The notes beneath the pieces are model-generated. The model was not told the DNA's origin, did no database searches, and was given only the letters and a program-made list of their open reading frames with translations. Shown here piece after piece: positions 1 to 9,344 of a stretch of DNA of 64,000 nucleotides. The DNA is from JAKVBH01 sp049800955 (GTDB lineage: Bacteria > Pseudomonadota > Alphaproteobacteria > Rhodobacterales > Rhodobacteraceae), in assembly GCF_049800955.1 (NCBI RefSeq), contig NZ_JBNAGA010000001.1, forward strand, positions 558,001-622,000. Direction: 5' to 3'. Both the position numbers and the translations under genes were made by a program. Every line of letters begins with the position of its first letter. The first letter of the stretch is position 1.

Positions 1-375
1 GTGAACGTCGATGGGTCTAATGCTGCAAGCTTCTTTGTGTCGCCTACTCAAGGCGCATCGATCACAATGGCTAATCCGGTCACCTATTGGGGCGCCGATT
101 TTCGCAACTTTAATGTCGACAGCGAAAGCACAGCAATAGTCATAAATGGCGAAAAGCTGGTTAATATTGGTTTTTTGCAATCCCTCGCCTTTATCGGTGT
201 TGAATCTGACACGCCATTCACGCGCATCGATTTCGTCGGAATTACCGAAAACGCGTTTGGCATCGACAATATAACTTATGGTTTTGCAGCCCCTGTCCCG
301 CTGCCTGCGGGCGGCCTGCTGCTTCTGACCGGCCTGGCCGGTGTTGCAGCGATGCGGCGCAAGTCGAAGCGCTGA
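1..375 (+). CDS. VPLPA-CTERM surface protein, 3' part only
   Basis: The reading frame is open from the first base of the window, so the true start probably lies upstream and the GTG at position 1 may be internal. The last 25 or so residues form a sorting signal: a VPLPAGG motif, a hydrophobic stretch (LLLLTGLAGVAAM) and a basic tail (RRKSKR). This is the VPLPA variant of PEP-CTERM, which is known to be processed by an exosortase after export. The visible upstream part has no recognisable domain. Three more proteins with the same tail lie in this window, but no exosortase gene does. Confidence 0.8.
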   Translation: MNVDGSNAASFFVSPTQGASITMANPVTYWGADFRNFNVDSESTAIVINGEKLVNIGFLQSLAFIGVESDTPFTRIDFVGITENAFGIDNITYGFAAPVPLPAGGLLLLTGLAGVAAMRRKSKR

Positions 376-407
376 TCTGAACGGTCTTTCGAGACGGTAA
401 AACACAT

Positions 408-442
408 GGGCCCGGCGGTGCGATGGCGCGGCCGGGCTTTTT
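408..442 (+). terminator. Rho-independent terminator
   Basis: GCCCGGC (410-416) pairs with GCCGGGC (431-437) and is followed by a run of five T. It lies between the VPLPA gene and the converging MORN gene and probably ends transcription of the former. Confidence 0.7.
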
Positions 443-459
443 GCTGCCTGCGGAGGGGG

Positions 460-1878
460 CTATTCCGTGGCAGTGCTTGTTTCGCGGGCCAGCGCGCCGT
501 TGACCCATTCGCCCGCCGCTTCTTCGCCCGTGGCGTAGCGCATCGTGCCGGGCCCTTGTCTGCGTCCGGCGCGGAAATTGCCCTCATAGACATCGCCATT
601 GGCATAGGTCGCGGTGCCTTGCCCGGAAATCTCGCCGTTTTCCCAGGCGCCGAGGTATTTGAACCCGTCGGGCATGGCGATCTCGCCTTGTCCGTGGCGC
701 TGGCCATTCAGGAAATCTCCGGTGTAGATCGTCCCGTCGGGGTAAGTCGCGGTGCCTTTGCCGTGGCGCTGGCCGTCCTGCCATTCGCCCTCGTAGCGGT
801 AGCCATCGGCATAGGTCATCACGCCAAAGCCATGGTTGCGCGCGTTCTGAAAGCCGCCTTCATAGGTGATCCCGTTGGGGTAGGTGGCCCGGCCCTGGCC
901 CTGGATTACGCCGTTTTCCCATTGGCCCTCATAGGTCGCGCCATCGGGGTAGGTGATATTGCCCACGCCATGGGCCAGATCGCCCAGAAATTCGCCGACA
1001 TAGATCGAGCCGTCCGGGTAGGTCACCGTGCCGTTGCCCTCGATCTTGCCTTCGAGCCAGTCGCCCTCGTAGCGATAGCCGTCCTGCCCTGAGAAGATGC
1101 CGCGGCCGTGGCGTTTGTCATTGGCGAACTGGCCCTCGTAGACATCGCCATTGGCATAGGTCACGCGGCCCTCACCCTGACGGCGGCCATCGACCAATTG
1201 CCCTTCGTAGACATCGCCATTGGTCTGGGTGAGCTTGCCTGCGCCGTTGATCTGACCCTCGCGCCAGAGCCCCTCATAGACCATCCCGTCCGGCATGGTC
1301 AGCGTGCCTTCGCCCTCGCGCTTGCCCTCTTTGACGCGGCCCTCGTAAACCGAGCCATCGGGATAGGCGACGGTGGCGATGCCGTCCTTCACGCCATTGA
1401 CCCAATCACCGTTGTAATTGTAGCCGCCCGGGCTTGTCATCGTGCCGCGCCCGTGGTGCATCGCATTGCGAAAGCCGCCCTCGTAGCGCACGCCATTGGC
1501 ATAAAGCGCGGTGCCTTGCCCGGTGATCTGGCCTTCGACCCATGTGCCCTCATAGGTGCCGCCATCAGCGAAGATGATCTTGCCGACGCCCTCGGGCTTG
1601 CCCTTGGCAAACTCGCCCTCATAGACTGACCCATTGGGGAACCGCGCCACGCCGCGCCCCTTTATTTCGCCCTCGACCCACTCGCCGGTATATTCATAGC
1701 CATTGGGCAGCCGATACGTGCCGGTGCCGTGCTGCAGGCCGTCCTTGAACGTGCCTTCATAGACGCCGCCATCGTCATATTGCTTGGTGAGAACTTGCCC
1801 ATCCTGCGCGAATGCGCCCGCCGCACTGAATGCCACGAGGATGGCCGTGGCCCCTGCGATACGAAGAGACGATGTCAT
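460..1878 (-). CDS. Secreted MORN-repeat protein (about 19 repeats)
   Basis: 472 residues. The start at 1878 gives a clean signal peptide (MTSSLRIAG... ending AGAFAQ); an upstream in-frame extension to 1983 would place charged sequence before it. The mature protein is almost entirely MORN repeats of about 23 residues with the core YEG-x-W/F-x-x-G followed by G-x-G-x-x-x-Y-P-D/N-G. I count 19, plus one degenerate last copy (AAGEWVNG). Some blocks repeat at a higher order: a YEGGF-N-A-HG unit occurs twice about 200 residues apart. MORN arrays form elongated beta structures that bind lipids or proteins or act as scaffolds; here the location is periplasmic or extracellular. No catalytic domain is attached, so the function is unknown. 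Confidence 0.9.
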   Translation of the reverse strand: MTSSLRIAGATAILVAFSAAGAFAQDGQVLTKQYDDGGVYEGTFKDGLQHGTGTYRLPNGYEYTGEWVEGEIKGRGVARFPNGSVYEGEFAKGKPEGVGKIIFADGGTYEGTWVEGQITGQGTALYANGVRYEGGFRNAMHHGRGTMTSPGGYNYNGDWVNGVKDGIATVAYPDGSVYEGRVKEGKREGEGTLTMPDGMVYEGLWREGQINGAGKLTQTNGDVYEGQLVDGRRQGEGRVTYANGDVYEGQFANDKRHGRGIFSGQDGYRYEGDWLEGKIEGNGTVTYPDGSIYVGEFLGDLAHGVGNITYPDGATYEGQWENGVIQGQGRATYPNGITYEGGFQNARNHGFGVMTYADGYRYEGEWQDGQRHGKGTATYPDGTIYTGDFLNGQRHGQGEIAMPDGFKYLGAWENGEISGQGTATYANGDVYEGNFRAGRRQGPGTMRYATGEEAAGEWVNGALARETSTATE

Positions 1879-2086
1879 GTGCGGATCAGCCCTTTTCCAC
1901 TTTGGAAGAGAGGGTAAAGCCTTGTGCCCGCGCAGACAATGCGATTCGGGCGCTTGGGGCGGGCGGCTGCGCATCTCTGCCACCCGTCGCGCCGCATGGG
2001 CTTCCCCTCGCGCGCAGGTCTGCTAAGTGGTGCTCCGAAGAGACGACAGCCGCCCGAGATGCGGCATGACACAAGGCTCAGGGCAT

Positions 2087-3745
2087 ATGACGGACAGCTT
2101 CCGTATCACATTGGCGCAACTCAACCCCACCGTCGGGGATTTGACCGGCAACGCCGCCAAGGCGCGCGCGGTCTGGGAGACGGCCAAGGCGCAGGGCAGT
2201 GATCTCGTCGCGCTGCCCGAGATGTTTATTGCCGGCTATAACGCGCAGGATCTCGTCATGAAGCCCGCCTTCCACCGCGCCGCGCTGGCGGAGGTCGAGG
2301 CGCTGGCCGCAGCTTGCGCGGAGGGGCCAGCCCTTGCGATTGGCGGGCCGCTCGCGGAAGACGGCAAGCTCTACAACGCCTATTTCATCTGCAAGGGCGG
2401 GCGCATCGTGTCGCGGCAACTCAAGCACAACCTGCCCAACGAGACCGTCTTCGACGAGGTCCGTATCTTCGATAGCGGCCCCCTCGGCGGGCCCTATGCG
2501 GTGGGCAATACGCGCATCGGCTCACCTATTTGTGAAGATGCGTGGCATCCGGATGTGGCTGAAACGCTGGAGGAGAGCGGCGCTGAATTCCTGCTCGTGC
2601 CCAATGGCTCGCCCTATTATCGCAACAAGTTCGACACCCGGCTCAACCATATGGTGGCCCGCGTGGTCGAGACGGGCTTGCCGCTGATCTATCTAAATAT
2701 GGTCGGCGGTCAGGATGATCAGGTGTTTGACGGTGGCTCTTTCGGGCTCAATCCCGGCGGCGAGCTTGCGTTCAAACGACCTGCCTTTGACGAGGATGTG
2801 CATCAGATCACGCTGACGCGCGGGCCCGAGGGGTGGCGCATTGCGCCTGATGAGGTGGTCGCCCATCCCGATGAATGGGAGCAGGATTACCGCGTCATGG
2901 TGCAATCCTTGCGCGATTACATGGCCAAGACGGGGTTCAGGAAAGTGCTCTTGGGCATGTCGGGCGGCGTCGATTCCGCGCTGGTCTGCACGATTGCGGC
3001 AGATGCGCTGGGCGCGGACAATGTGCGCGCCGTGATGCTGCCCTCGGAATATACCTCGCCCGAGAGCCTTGAGGACGCGAAGGCCTGCGCTGAAAGCTTG
3101 GGCGTGCGCTATGATTTCCTACCCATTTCCGGTCCGCGCGCGGCCGTGACCGAGGCCTTGGCGCCGCTCTTTGAGGGGACAGAGGAGGGGCTCACGGAGG
3201 AAAATATCCAGTCCCGCCTGCGCGGTCTGCTGCTCATGGCGCTCTCCAACAAATTTGGCGAAATGCTTCTGACGACCGGTAACAAGAGCGAGGTTGCCGT
3301 GGGCTATGCCACGATTTATGGCGATATGTCAGGCGGTTACAATCCGATCAAGGATCTCTACAAGACCCGCGTCTTCGAGACCTGCCGCTGGCGCAATGCG
3401 AACCACAGGCCGTGGATGCGCGCGCCCGAGGGCGTCGTGATCCCTGAGCGCATCATCACCAAACCGCCCTCCGCCGAGCTGCGCGAGGATCAAAAAGACA
3501 GCGACAGCCTGCCCGATTATCCTGAACTCGATGCAATTTTAGACATTCTCGTGGACCGCGATGGATCGATTGCCGATTGCGTTGCAGCAGGCTTCGAGCG
3601 GGAGGTGGCCCGGAAGGTCGAGCATCTGATTTATATCAGTGAATACAAGCGCTTCCAGTCTGCGCCGGGGGCGCGGCTGACCAAAGGCGCCTTCTGGCTG
3701 GACCGCCGCTATCCCATCGTGAACCGCTGGCGCGATCCGTCCTGA
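2087..3745 (+). CDS. nadE: Glutamine-dependent NAD+ synthetase
   Basis: 552 residues. The N-terminal half is a nitrilase-type glutaminase with the Glu (LPEMF), Lys (KHNLPNE) and Cys (SPICEDAWHPD) of the catalytic triad. The C-terminal half is the NAD synthetase domain with the ATP-binding P-loop GMSGGVDSAL and the later TGNKSE and GDMSGGYNPIKD motifs. The enzyme makes NAD+ from deamido-NAD+, ATP and glutamine in the cytoplasm. I chose ATG 2087 because MTDSFRITLAQLNPTVGD aligns with the family start; another in-frame ATG at 2066 is possible. nadD, the preceding step of the same pathway, is at 42.6 kb and not linked. Confidence 0.96.
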   Translation: MTDSFRITLAQLNPTVGDLTGNAAKARAVWETAKAQGSDLVALPEMFIAGYNAQDLVMKPAFHRAALAEVEALAAACAEGPALAIGGPLAEDGKLYNAYFICKGGRIVSRQLKHNLPNETVFDEVRIFDSGPLGGPYAVGNTRIGSPICEDAWHPDVAETLEESGAEFLLVPNGSPYYRNKFDTRLNHMVARVVETGLPLIYLNMVGGQDDQVFDGGSFGLNPGGELAFKRPAFDEDVHQITLTRGPEGWRIAPDEVVAHPDEWEQDYRVMVQSLRDYMAKTGFRKVLLGMSGGVDSALVCTIAADALGADNVRAVMLPSEYTSPESLEDAKACAESLGVRYDFLPISGPRAAVTEALAPLFEGTEEGLTEENIQSRLRGLLLMALSNKFGEMLLTTGNKSEVAVGYATIYGDMSGGYNPIKDLYKTRVFETCRWRNANHRPWMRAPEGVVIPERIITKPPSAELREDQKDSDSLPDYPELDAILDILVDRDGSIADCVAAGFEREVARKVEHLIYISEYKRFQSAPGARLTKGAFWLDRRYPIVNRWRDPS

Positions 3746-3813
3746 CGATACGAAATGTAAAGCCTTGAGCCCTAGCACCCCACCCAACTGGAAATTCCAG
3801 AAGGGATGGTTTG

Positions 3814-4581
3814 GTGTCGAAGATGCGATTTCTGGCATGGTTCTTGCTTGGGCTGCAATTGGCGATTGGTTTGGCGTTGGCGGGGCCGCAATCCCTTCTC
3901 GTGACGGAACAGGAGCGCAAGGCGCTGTTTGATATGGAACGTGGGCAGAATGCGGGCCTTGTGCAGGCCTCCGCGCCTGCGGGGTCGCTCTTTTTTGGCT
4001 CCAACGCAGGCTCGCTCTTTGCGCCGGTGGAGCGGCGGTCGTCCTCCGTGCCGGGTCTGAGCGCGCCGATCACGGGGCCGGGCAAAGGCATGGGCGTGGC
4101 TGGTCTGCGCGATCTGATTGCCAAGGCGGAGGCGGGCAAGAGTGGCTATGACGCGGTGCAATACGGTGCACGCATCAAACCCAGCAAAGCACCGACGGAC
4201 ATGACCATTGCCGAGATTTATCACTGGATCGACGTCACCCCGCGCCAGCCCCATGCCATTGGCCGTTACCAGTTCATCCCGCCAACGCTGCGCCGTCTGG
4301 TCAAACGCGCGCATCTGCCTGCGACGACGCGCTTCAGCCCCGCTGTGCAGGATCAGCTGGCCGATCTCTTGCTGGCCGATGCAGGGCTCAGCCGGTTTCT
4401 CACAGGTGAGCTTGATCAGACGGGCTTCATGAACAACATCGCCAAGATCTGGGCCGGGCTGCCCAATGAGACGGGCAAGTCGCATTATCACGGCTATGCG
4501 GGCAACAAGGCGGTGATCTCCTGGGAATATTTCCACCGCGAGATGACGCGTATGTTCCCCGATGCGCGGCGGCGCAGCTAG
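3814..4581 (+). CDS. Exported lysozyme-like (GH104-type) protein
   Basis: 255 residues, starting at GTG 3814 with AAGGGA upstream; TTG 3811 and ATG 3823 are alternatives. The N-terminus has a hydrophobic signal or anchor (FLAWFLLGLQLAIGLALA). The C-terminal 160 residues resemble the lysozyme fold of phage-type endolysins and GH104: a Glu in IAKAEAGKSGYDAVQ, then the PHAIGRYQFIPPTL block and the FSPAVQDQLADLLL helix. The likely role is peptidoglycan cleavage in the periplasm. There are no phage genes nearby, so this looks like a cellular autolysin-type protein. Family assignment is by motif memory only. Confidence 0.72.
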   Translation: MSKMRFLAWFLLGLQLAIGLALAGPQSLLVTEQERKALFDMERGQNAGLVQASAPAGSLFFGSNAGSLFAPVERRSSSVPGLSAPITGPGKGMGVAGLRDLIAKAEAGKSGYDAVQYGARIKPSKAPTDMTIAEIYHWIDVTPRQPHAIGRYQFIPPTLRRLVKRAHLPATTRFSPAVQDQLADLLLADAGLSRFLTGELDQTGFMNNIAKIWAGLPNETGKSHYHGYAGNKAVISWEYFHREMTRMFPDARRRS

Positions 4582-4603
4582 TCTCTGGAGACCGGGCCGC
4601 GGC

Positions 4604-4996
4604 TCACTCCCACCAACGGTCGATTTCGGCAATATCGTCGTCGGACCAGCCAAAGTGATGCGCCAGTTCATGGACGTAGACATGGGCCACAAGCGTGCTG
4701 AGGGACACATTCCCCCGCGCGCGCCATTCCGCCAGAATTGGCGCGCGAAACAGCCAGATCACGTCAGGGCCTTCCGGGACATCAAAGACGGACTTCTCGG
4801 TCAGCGGAATGCCGTCATAGAGGCCCGTGAGCAGCATCGGATCGTCCAGACCAATCGCGGCCAGCATCGCCTCGCTGGGCCGGTCCTCGATGCGCAACAC
4901 AACCTGCGCGGCTGCGGGCGCAAACGCCTCCGGGAGCCCGGCGCGGGCGCTCTCCGCCATGGTGTAGAAGGCAGCGATATCTGGGCTATCCGTCAT
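4604..4996 (-). CDS. Small zinc metallopeptidase (zincin, PF06262-like)
   Basis: 130 residues, starting at ATG 4996. Near the C-terminus is HVYVHELAHHFGWSDDDI, containing the HExxH zinc motif in the HELAHHFG form typical of the minimal zincin family PF06262. There is no signal peptide, so it should be cytoplasmic. It is convergent with the lysozyme-like gene (23-bp gap) and divergent from the oxidoreductase at 5071, with which it shares a 74-bp intergenic region. The substrate of this family is not established. Confidence 0.85.
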   Translation of the reverse strand: MTDSPDIAAFYTMAESARAGLPEAFAPAAAQVVLRIEDRPSEAMLAAIGLDDPMLLTGLYDGIPLTEKSVFDVPEGPDVIWLFRAPILAEWRARGNVSLSTLVAHVYVHELAHHFGWSDDDIAEIDRWWE

Positions 4997-5070
4997 GGCG
5001 CCACCTTGCCCAAGCGTAGGTGTGATGAAAAGGGGGTGACAGCGCGGGTGGCTTGGCTCAAATTCACCCC

Positions 5071-6402
5071 ATGCCCGGACCGCCCCCCACAGAATTTCAC
5101 TCCGACACCACATTGCCTGATCGTGTGGATGTCGCCATCATCGGTGGCGGGATCATTGGCTGCGCCACCGCGTTGGAGCTGGCCGAACGCGGCTTCTCCG
5201 TTGCGCTCTTTGAGAAGGGCGTGATCGCAGGCGAGCAATCGGGGCGCAATTGGGGATGGGTGCGCATCGCGATGCGCGATCCGCGTGAATTGCCCCTGAT
5301 GATGGAGGCCATGCGCGGCTGGGAAAGCTACGCTGAGAGGTTGGCCCATCCCACGGGCTTTCACCGCTGCGGCATCCTGTTTTCCTATCAAAACGAGCAA
5401 GCGGGCGCGCGCTATGCGGATTGGTTGCGCAATCTCGAACCCTACCAGACGCCCGCGCGCATTCTTGAGCGCCACGCTCTGCGGGAGCTTCTGGGCGATG
5501 TGCAGCTGGACGCGGACGGCGCGCTCTACACGCCGGAGGATGCCCGCGCCGAGCCGCAGCTGGCCGCGCCCGCCATTGCCGAGGGCGCGCGTGCGCAGGG
5601 CGCGCGGCTCTTTACGGGCTGCGCTGTGCGCGTGGTCGAGCACAGCGCGGGCCGGGTGAGCGCGGTTGTCACAGAGCGTGGCCGCGTCGCCTGTGACCAG
5701 GTGGTTCTGGCAGCGGGCGCGTGGTCGCGGCTCTTTGCGGGCAATCTGGGCATCGACATCCCGCAGCTGAAAGTGCTGAATTCGGTGTTGCGCACCTCGC
5801 CTGTGCGCGGTGGCCCGGAGACGAGCCTTTGGGCCAAGGGCCTGGCCTGGCGCAAGCGGCGCGATGGCGGCTATACTCTGGCAGATGGCGGATCGAACCT
5901 GCACGGGATTACGCCAGACAGTTTCCGCCTCCTGCGCCGTTTTTTGCCGTCATGGCGCGCCAATGCGGGCGATGTCACGCCCCGGCTCGATGACAGATTT
6001 CTCACCGAGCTGCGCACGCCCCGACACTGGTCAGGCCGGGAGCAAACCGTTTTTGAGCAAGACCGGGCGCTCGATCCAAGTCCCGCCGCGGCCCGCATGC
6101 GCAAGGTCTGGGCCAAGGCGCAAGCGGCAATCCCGGCGCTGGAGCGCGCGCAGATTGTGCAATCCTGGGGTGGGTTGATCGACGTGACGCCTGATGCGAT
6201 CCCCGTCATCGGTCCGGTCGACAGCCATGACGGCCTCTTCGTCGCGACGGGCTTTTCCGGCCATGGGTTTGGCATCGGGCCGGGGGCGGGGCGCTTGATG
6301 GCCGATCTCGTCACCGGGCGCGCGCCTGTCGTGGACCCGACGCCCTTTCGCCTCAGCCGTTTCAGCGATGGCAGCCCGTTGCTCCTGGATGACGCGTTTT
6401 AG
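5071..6402 (+). CDS. FAD-dependent oxidoreductase, DadA-like
   Basis: 443 residues. The N-terminus carries the dinucleotide-binding fold (VDVAIIGGGIIGCATALELAERG) followed by an acidic residue binding the FAD ribose. The C-terminus has the DAO-family block ending VATGFSGHGFGIGPGAGRLMADLV. This is the D-amino acid dehydrogenase/glycine oxidase superfamily, so it probably oxidises an amino acid or secondary amine. ATG 5071 is preferred over an upstream TTG at 5053. It stands alone, so the substrate cannot be inferred. Confidence 0.88.
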   Translation: MPGPPPTEFHSDTTLPDRVDVAIIGGGIIGCATALELAERGFSVALFEKGVIAGEQSGRNWGWVRIAMRDPRELPLMMEAMRGWESYAERLAHPTGFHRCGILFSYQNEQAGARYADWLRNLEPYQTPARILERHALRELLGDVQLDADGALYTPEDARAEPQLAAPAIAEGARAQGARLFTGCAVRVVEHSAGRVSAVVTERGRVACDQVVLAAGAWSRLFAGNLGIDIPQLKVLNSVLRTSPVRGGPETSLWAKGLAWRKRRDGGYTLADGGSNLHGITPDSFRLLRRFLPSWRANAGDVTPRLDDRFLTELRTPRHWSGREQTVFEQDRALDPSPAAARMRKVWAKAQAAIPALERAQIVQSWGGLIDVTPDAIPVIGPVDSHDGLFVATGFSGHGFGIGPGAGRLMADLVTGRAPVVDPTPFRLSRFSDGSPLLLDDAF

Positions 6403-6452
6403 GCGCGTGTCTTTGCCCGGCTCCGCACCTTTGGCGCAGCCGGGCGCATGTC

Positions 6453-7358
6453 TCAGAGAGAAAGCTGGTAGCTCATCGGCTCATAGGCAAAGCTGCCGCC
6501 GCGATTGGCGACATAGCCCACCGCCGGGAAGGGCATGTGGTAGCCGATAAACGGCATCTTCTCTGCGGCCAGCATCCCCAGCAGGCGCTTGCGCGTCGCT
6601 GCTGCTGCCGCCTTGTCGCGGTCAAAGCGCACTTCCCAATCCGGATAGGCCAGAGACCAGACGTAGTGATTGGCGAAATCCGCCGCGATCAGGAGCTGTT
6701 GGCCGCCGCTGTCGAGCAGATAGGCCATGTGGCCCGGCGTATGGCCGAACGCATCCATGGCTTCCACGCCGGAGGTCACGGCGTCGCCGGGATTGATCAT
6801 GGAGAACTTCTCGGCCAGCGGCTTGACCATCTGGTCGAAACGATCGCCGCTGCTGTTGTCAAATTCCACCGCGCCAATGACGTAGGAGGCATTGCCGAAC
6901 GTCTCCGCGCCTTCATTCATCAGCCCGCCGATGTGATCGCCGTGGCTGTGGGTGATGACAACATGGGTGATCTGATCGGTGCTATAGCCTGCGGCCTCGA
7001 GCGCAGCAGTCGTGCCAGCGGCATTCAGCCCTGTGTCAAACAGGATGAGCGCGGAGCCGGTGTTCACGACGGTGGGCGTGAAGTAAAACCGCGCCTTGTC
7101 TGAGGGAATGCCCGCGGCGTCAGACGCCTCCTGAAACTCTTCCGCGCTTACATTCATGCCGAAGATCGTCTGCATCTCATCGCGCACGGCGGAGCCTGCA
7201 AGCAGCGTCGTGACCTCGAACTCGCCCAGTTTGACCCGGCGAAACTCCGGCAGGTTTGCGCCCAGCATGGGCGCCTGGGCCTGTGCGGACATGGACAAGA
7301 GTGGCGTTGCCGCGACCCCCGCCAGCGCCGCGCGGCGCGACATTTTCAATTGCGACAT
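6453..7358 (-). CDS. Tat-exported MBL-fold metallo-hydrolase
   Basis: 301 residues with a twin-arginine leader (SRRAALAGVAATPLL) cut after an AQA box, so the folded enzyme is exported to the periplasm. The metallo-beta-lactamase metal site is clear: HSHGDHIGG, a later DAFGHTPGHMAYLL, an Asp in IAADFANH, and a C-terminal GYHMPFPA His. A strong Shine-Dalgarno (AGGAGGTGA) supports the start. The family covers lactonases and other hydrolases; the exact substrate is unknown. It converges on the DadA-like gene and diverges from the DUF1801 gene. Confidence 0.9.
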   Translation of the reverse strand: MSQLKMSRRAALAGVAATPLLSMSAQAQAPMLGANLPEFRRVKLGEFEVTTLLAGSAVRDEMQTIFGMNVSAEEFQEASDAAGIPSDKARFYFTPTVVNTGSALILFDTGLNAAGTTAALEAAGYSTDQITHVVITHSHGDHIGGLMNEGAETFGNASYVIGAVEFDNSSGDRFDQMVKPLAEKFSMINPGDAVTSGVEAMDAFGHTPGHMAYLLDSGGQQLLIAADFANHYVWSLAYPDWEVRFDRDKAAAAATRKRLLGMLAAEKMPFIGYHMPFPAVGYVANRGGSFAYEPMSYQLSL

Positions 7359-7442
7359 GGGTCACCTCCTTTGATATGATGGGATCAGGTAGGGCGACTT
7401 TAAGACTTGTCCTGCACAAGCGTCCGCACAAGGATGTGAGCC

Positions 7443-7868
7443 ATGACCAATAAAACCATGCCCACGCCCATCCCCGTGGCTGATTTTCTGGCCCAGGTCG
7501 CGCCGGAGCGGCGGCGCGACGAGGGGCTGAAACTGGATGAGATCTTTCGCGAGGTGACGGGCTTTGAGCCGCAAATGTGGGGCGAGAGCATCGTCGGCTA
7601 CGGGCGCTACGCGTATCGCTATGCCAGCGGGCGGGAAGGCAGTTTTCTGGCCACGGGGTTCAGCCCGCGAAAGGCGCGGCATTCGATCTACATCATGCCC
7701 GGCTACAGCGATTTGGGCGGGCTTCTGGACAAGCTCGGCAAATACAAGGCGGGCGCGGCCTGTCTTTACATCAACAAGCTTGCGGATATCGACGAGCGTG
7801 TCCTGCGCCGGATCATCAAGCAGGGGTTGTCTGAGCTCAAACGGCAATGGCCCGTCAGCCCGACTTAG
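7443..7868 (+). CDS. DUF1801 (YdhG-like) domain protein
   Basis: 141 residues, cytoplasmic, with no signal peptide. The pattern ER-RDEGLKLDEIFREVTG, PQMWG-SIVGYGRY-YRY, and a C-terminal CLYINKLADID--VLRRIIKQG is typical of DUF1801, a small globular fold of unknown biochemical role. It lies 74 bp upstream of gltX on the same strand. Confidence 0.86.
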   Translation: MTNKTMPTPIPVADFLAQVAPERRRDEGLKLDEIFREVTGFEPQMWGESIVGYGRYAYRYASGREGSFLATGFSPRKARHSIYIMPGYSDLGGLLDKLGKYKAGAACLYINKLADIDERVLRRIIKQGLSELKRQWPVSPT

Positions 7869-7942
7869 AGGCGTGTGCGCGCCTGGCCATTCTGGACAAT
7901 CGCTCTGCGCTGTGACAAGGCCCGTGGCAACAGGAGAGACCC

Positions 7943-9268
7943 ATGACCACCACCCGTTTTGCCCCGTCCCCCACTGGCTATATCCACGTCGGCAACCTGC
8001 GCACGGCGCTCTTCAATTACCTGATCGCGCGCAAGGCGAGCGGCACGTTCATCCTGCGGATTGACGATACCGATGCCGAGCGTTCCAAGCAGGAATATAC
8101 CGACGCGATCATGCAGGACCTCGAATGGCTGGGCCTCACATGGGACAAGGTGGAATACCAATCCAAGCGGCTCGAGCGGTATGAGGCGGCGGCGGATGCC
8201 TTGCGCGAAAAGGGCCGGTTCTATGAGGCCTTCGAGACGCCCGTCGAGCTGGATCTGAAGCGCAAGAAGCAGTTGAACATGGGCAAGCCGCCTGTCTATG
8301 ACCGCGCGGCGCTTGAGATGAGCGATGCCGAACGGGAGGCCTTGCGGGCCGAGCGCGGGCAAGGGGTCTGGCGCTTCAAGCTGGATCACACGCGCATCGC
8401 CTGGGAGGATGGTATCCTTGGCGCGCTGTCCATTGATGCGGCATCGGTTTCCGATCCGGTTTTGATCCGGCAGGACGGGCAGATGCTCTATACGCTGGCC
8501 TCGGTCGTGGATGATACCGAGATGGGGGTCACCCATGTGGTGCGCGGCTCCGATCACGTGACCAACACGGCGACGCAAATCCAGATCATCGAGGCTCTGG
8601 GCGGAACAGCCCCCAGCTTCGCGCATCATTCCCTGCTGACCGGGCCACAGGGCGAGGCGCTGTCCAAGCGGCTGGGCACGCTGGCGCTGCGCGATCTGCG
8701 CGAACGCGGGGTCGCGCCGGAGGCGCTGCTGTCGCTCATGGCGCGGCTGGGCTCATCCCAGCCGGTGGAGCTGCGCACCTCGCTTGACGAGATCGCCGAG
8801 GGTTTCAGCCTCGACCAGTTCGGCTCAGCGCCCACGAAGTTTGATGAAAACGATCTCTTCCCGCTGACGGCCCGGCATCTGCACGGCCTGCCGCTGGAGG
8901 CTGTCGCCGACAAGATCGCAGCCCTGGGTGTGCCCGATGCGCTGGCCGCGCCGTTTTGGGATGTGACGCGGGAGAATATCACAGTGCTGGCGGATCTGGA
9001 GGGCTGGTGGGATCTGTGCCGGAACGGCGCGGAGCCTGTGATTGACGCCGAAGACGCGGATTTCGTGGCGCAAGCTATGACGATGCTGCCAGAGGGGCCT
9101 TTTGATGCGGGCACCTGGAGCGCCTGGACGGCGGAGGTCAAGGCCGCGACCGGGCGCAAGGGGCGCGGACTTTTCATGCCTCTGCGCAAGGCGCTCACCG
9201 GAATGTCCCACGGCCCGGATATGGGCGATCTGATGCCTTTGTTGCAGGTGGTCCGCGCGCGGGGCTGA
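7943..9268 (+). CDS. gltX: Glutamyl-tRNA synthetase
   Basis: 441 residues, a class I aminoacyl-tRNA synthetase. The N-terminus has the HIGH-equivalent motif in FAPSPTGYIHVGNLRTAL. The KMSKS-equivalent is SKRLG near residue 240, within GEALSKRLGTLALRDL. It charges tRNA with glutamate. At 441 residues it is slightly shorter than the usual 465-480; many alphaproteobacteria carry two gltX paralogues and use indirect Gln-tRNA synthesis, and this could be the shorter one. A CAGGAGAG Shine-Dalgarno precedes the ATG. Confidence 0.95.
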   Translation: MTTTRFAPSPTGYIHVGNLRTALFNYLIARKASGTFILRIDDTDAERSKQEYTDAIMQDLEWLGLTWDKVEYQSKRLERYEAAADALREKGRFYEAFETPVELDLKRKKQLNMGKPPVYDRAALEMSDAEREALRAERGQGVWRFKLDHTRIAWEDGILGALSIDAASVSDPVLIRQDGQMLYTLASVVDDTEMGVTHVVRGSDHVTNTATQIQIIEALGGTAPSFAHHSLLTGPQGEALSKRLGTLALRDLRERGVAPEALLSLMARLGSSQPVELRTSLDEIAEGFSLDQFGSAPTKFDENDLFPLTARHLHGLPLEAVADKIAALGVPDALAAPFWDVTRENITVLADLEGWWDLCRNGAEPVIDAEDADFVAQAMTMLPEGPFDAGTWSAWTAEVKAATGRKGRGLFMPLRKALTGMSHGPDMGDLMPLLQVVRARG

Positions 9269-9344
9269 TAGCGTTCCGCGCAAAATACCTTGATTTTCGC
9301 CGTGCCCGGCGGGGATAGTGACGCACCAGTTTGGAGGCAGTGCC

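Noticed and set aside
406..1629. Repetitive plus-strand frames of 228 and 173 codons with IDIAIGIG repeats
   Set aside because: They are the reverse complement of the MORN repeats, which explains their periodicity.
3814..4581. Prophage endolysin
   Set aside because: No holin, structural or integrase genes are nearby and the protein has an N-terminal export signal.
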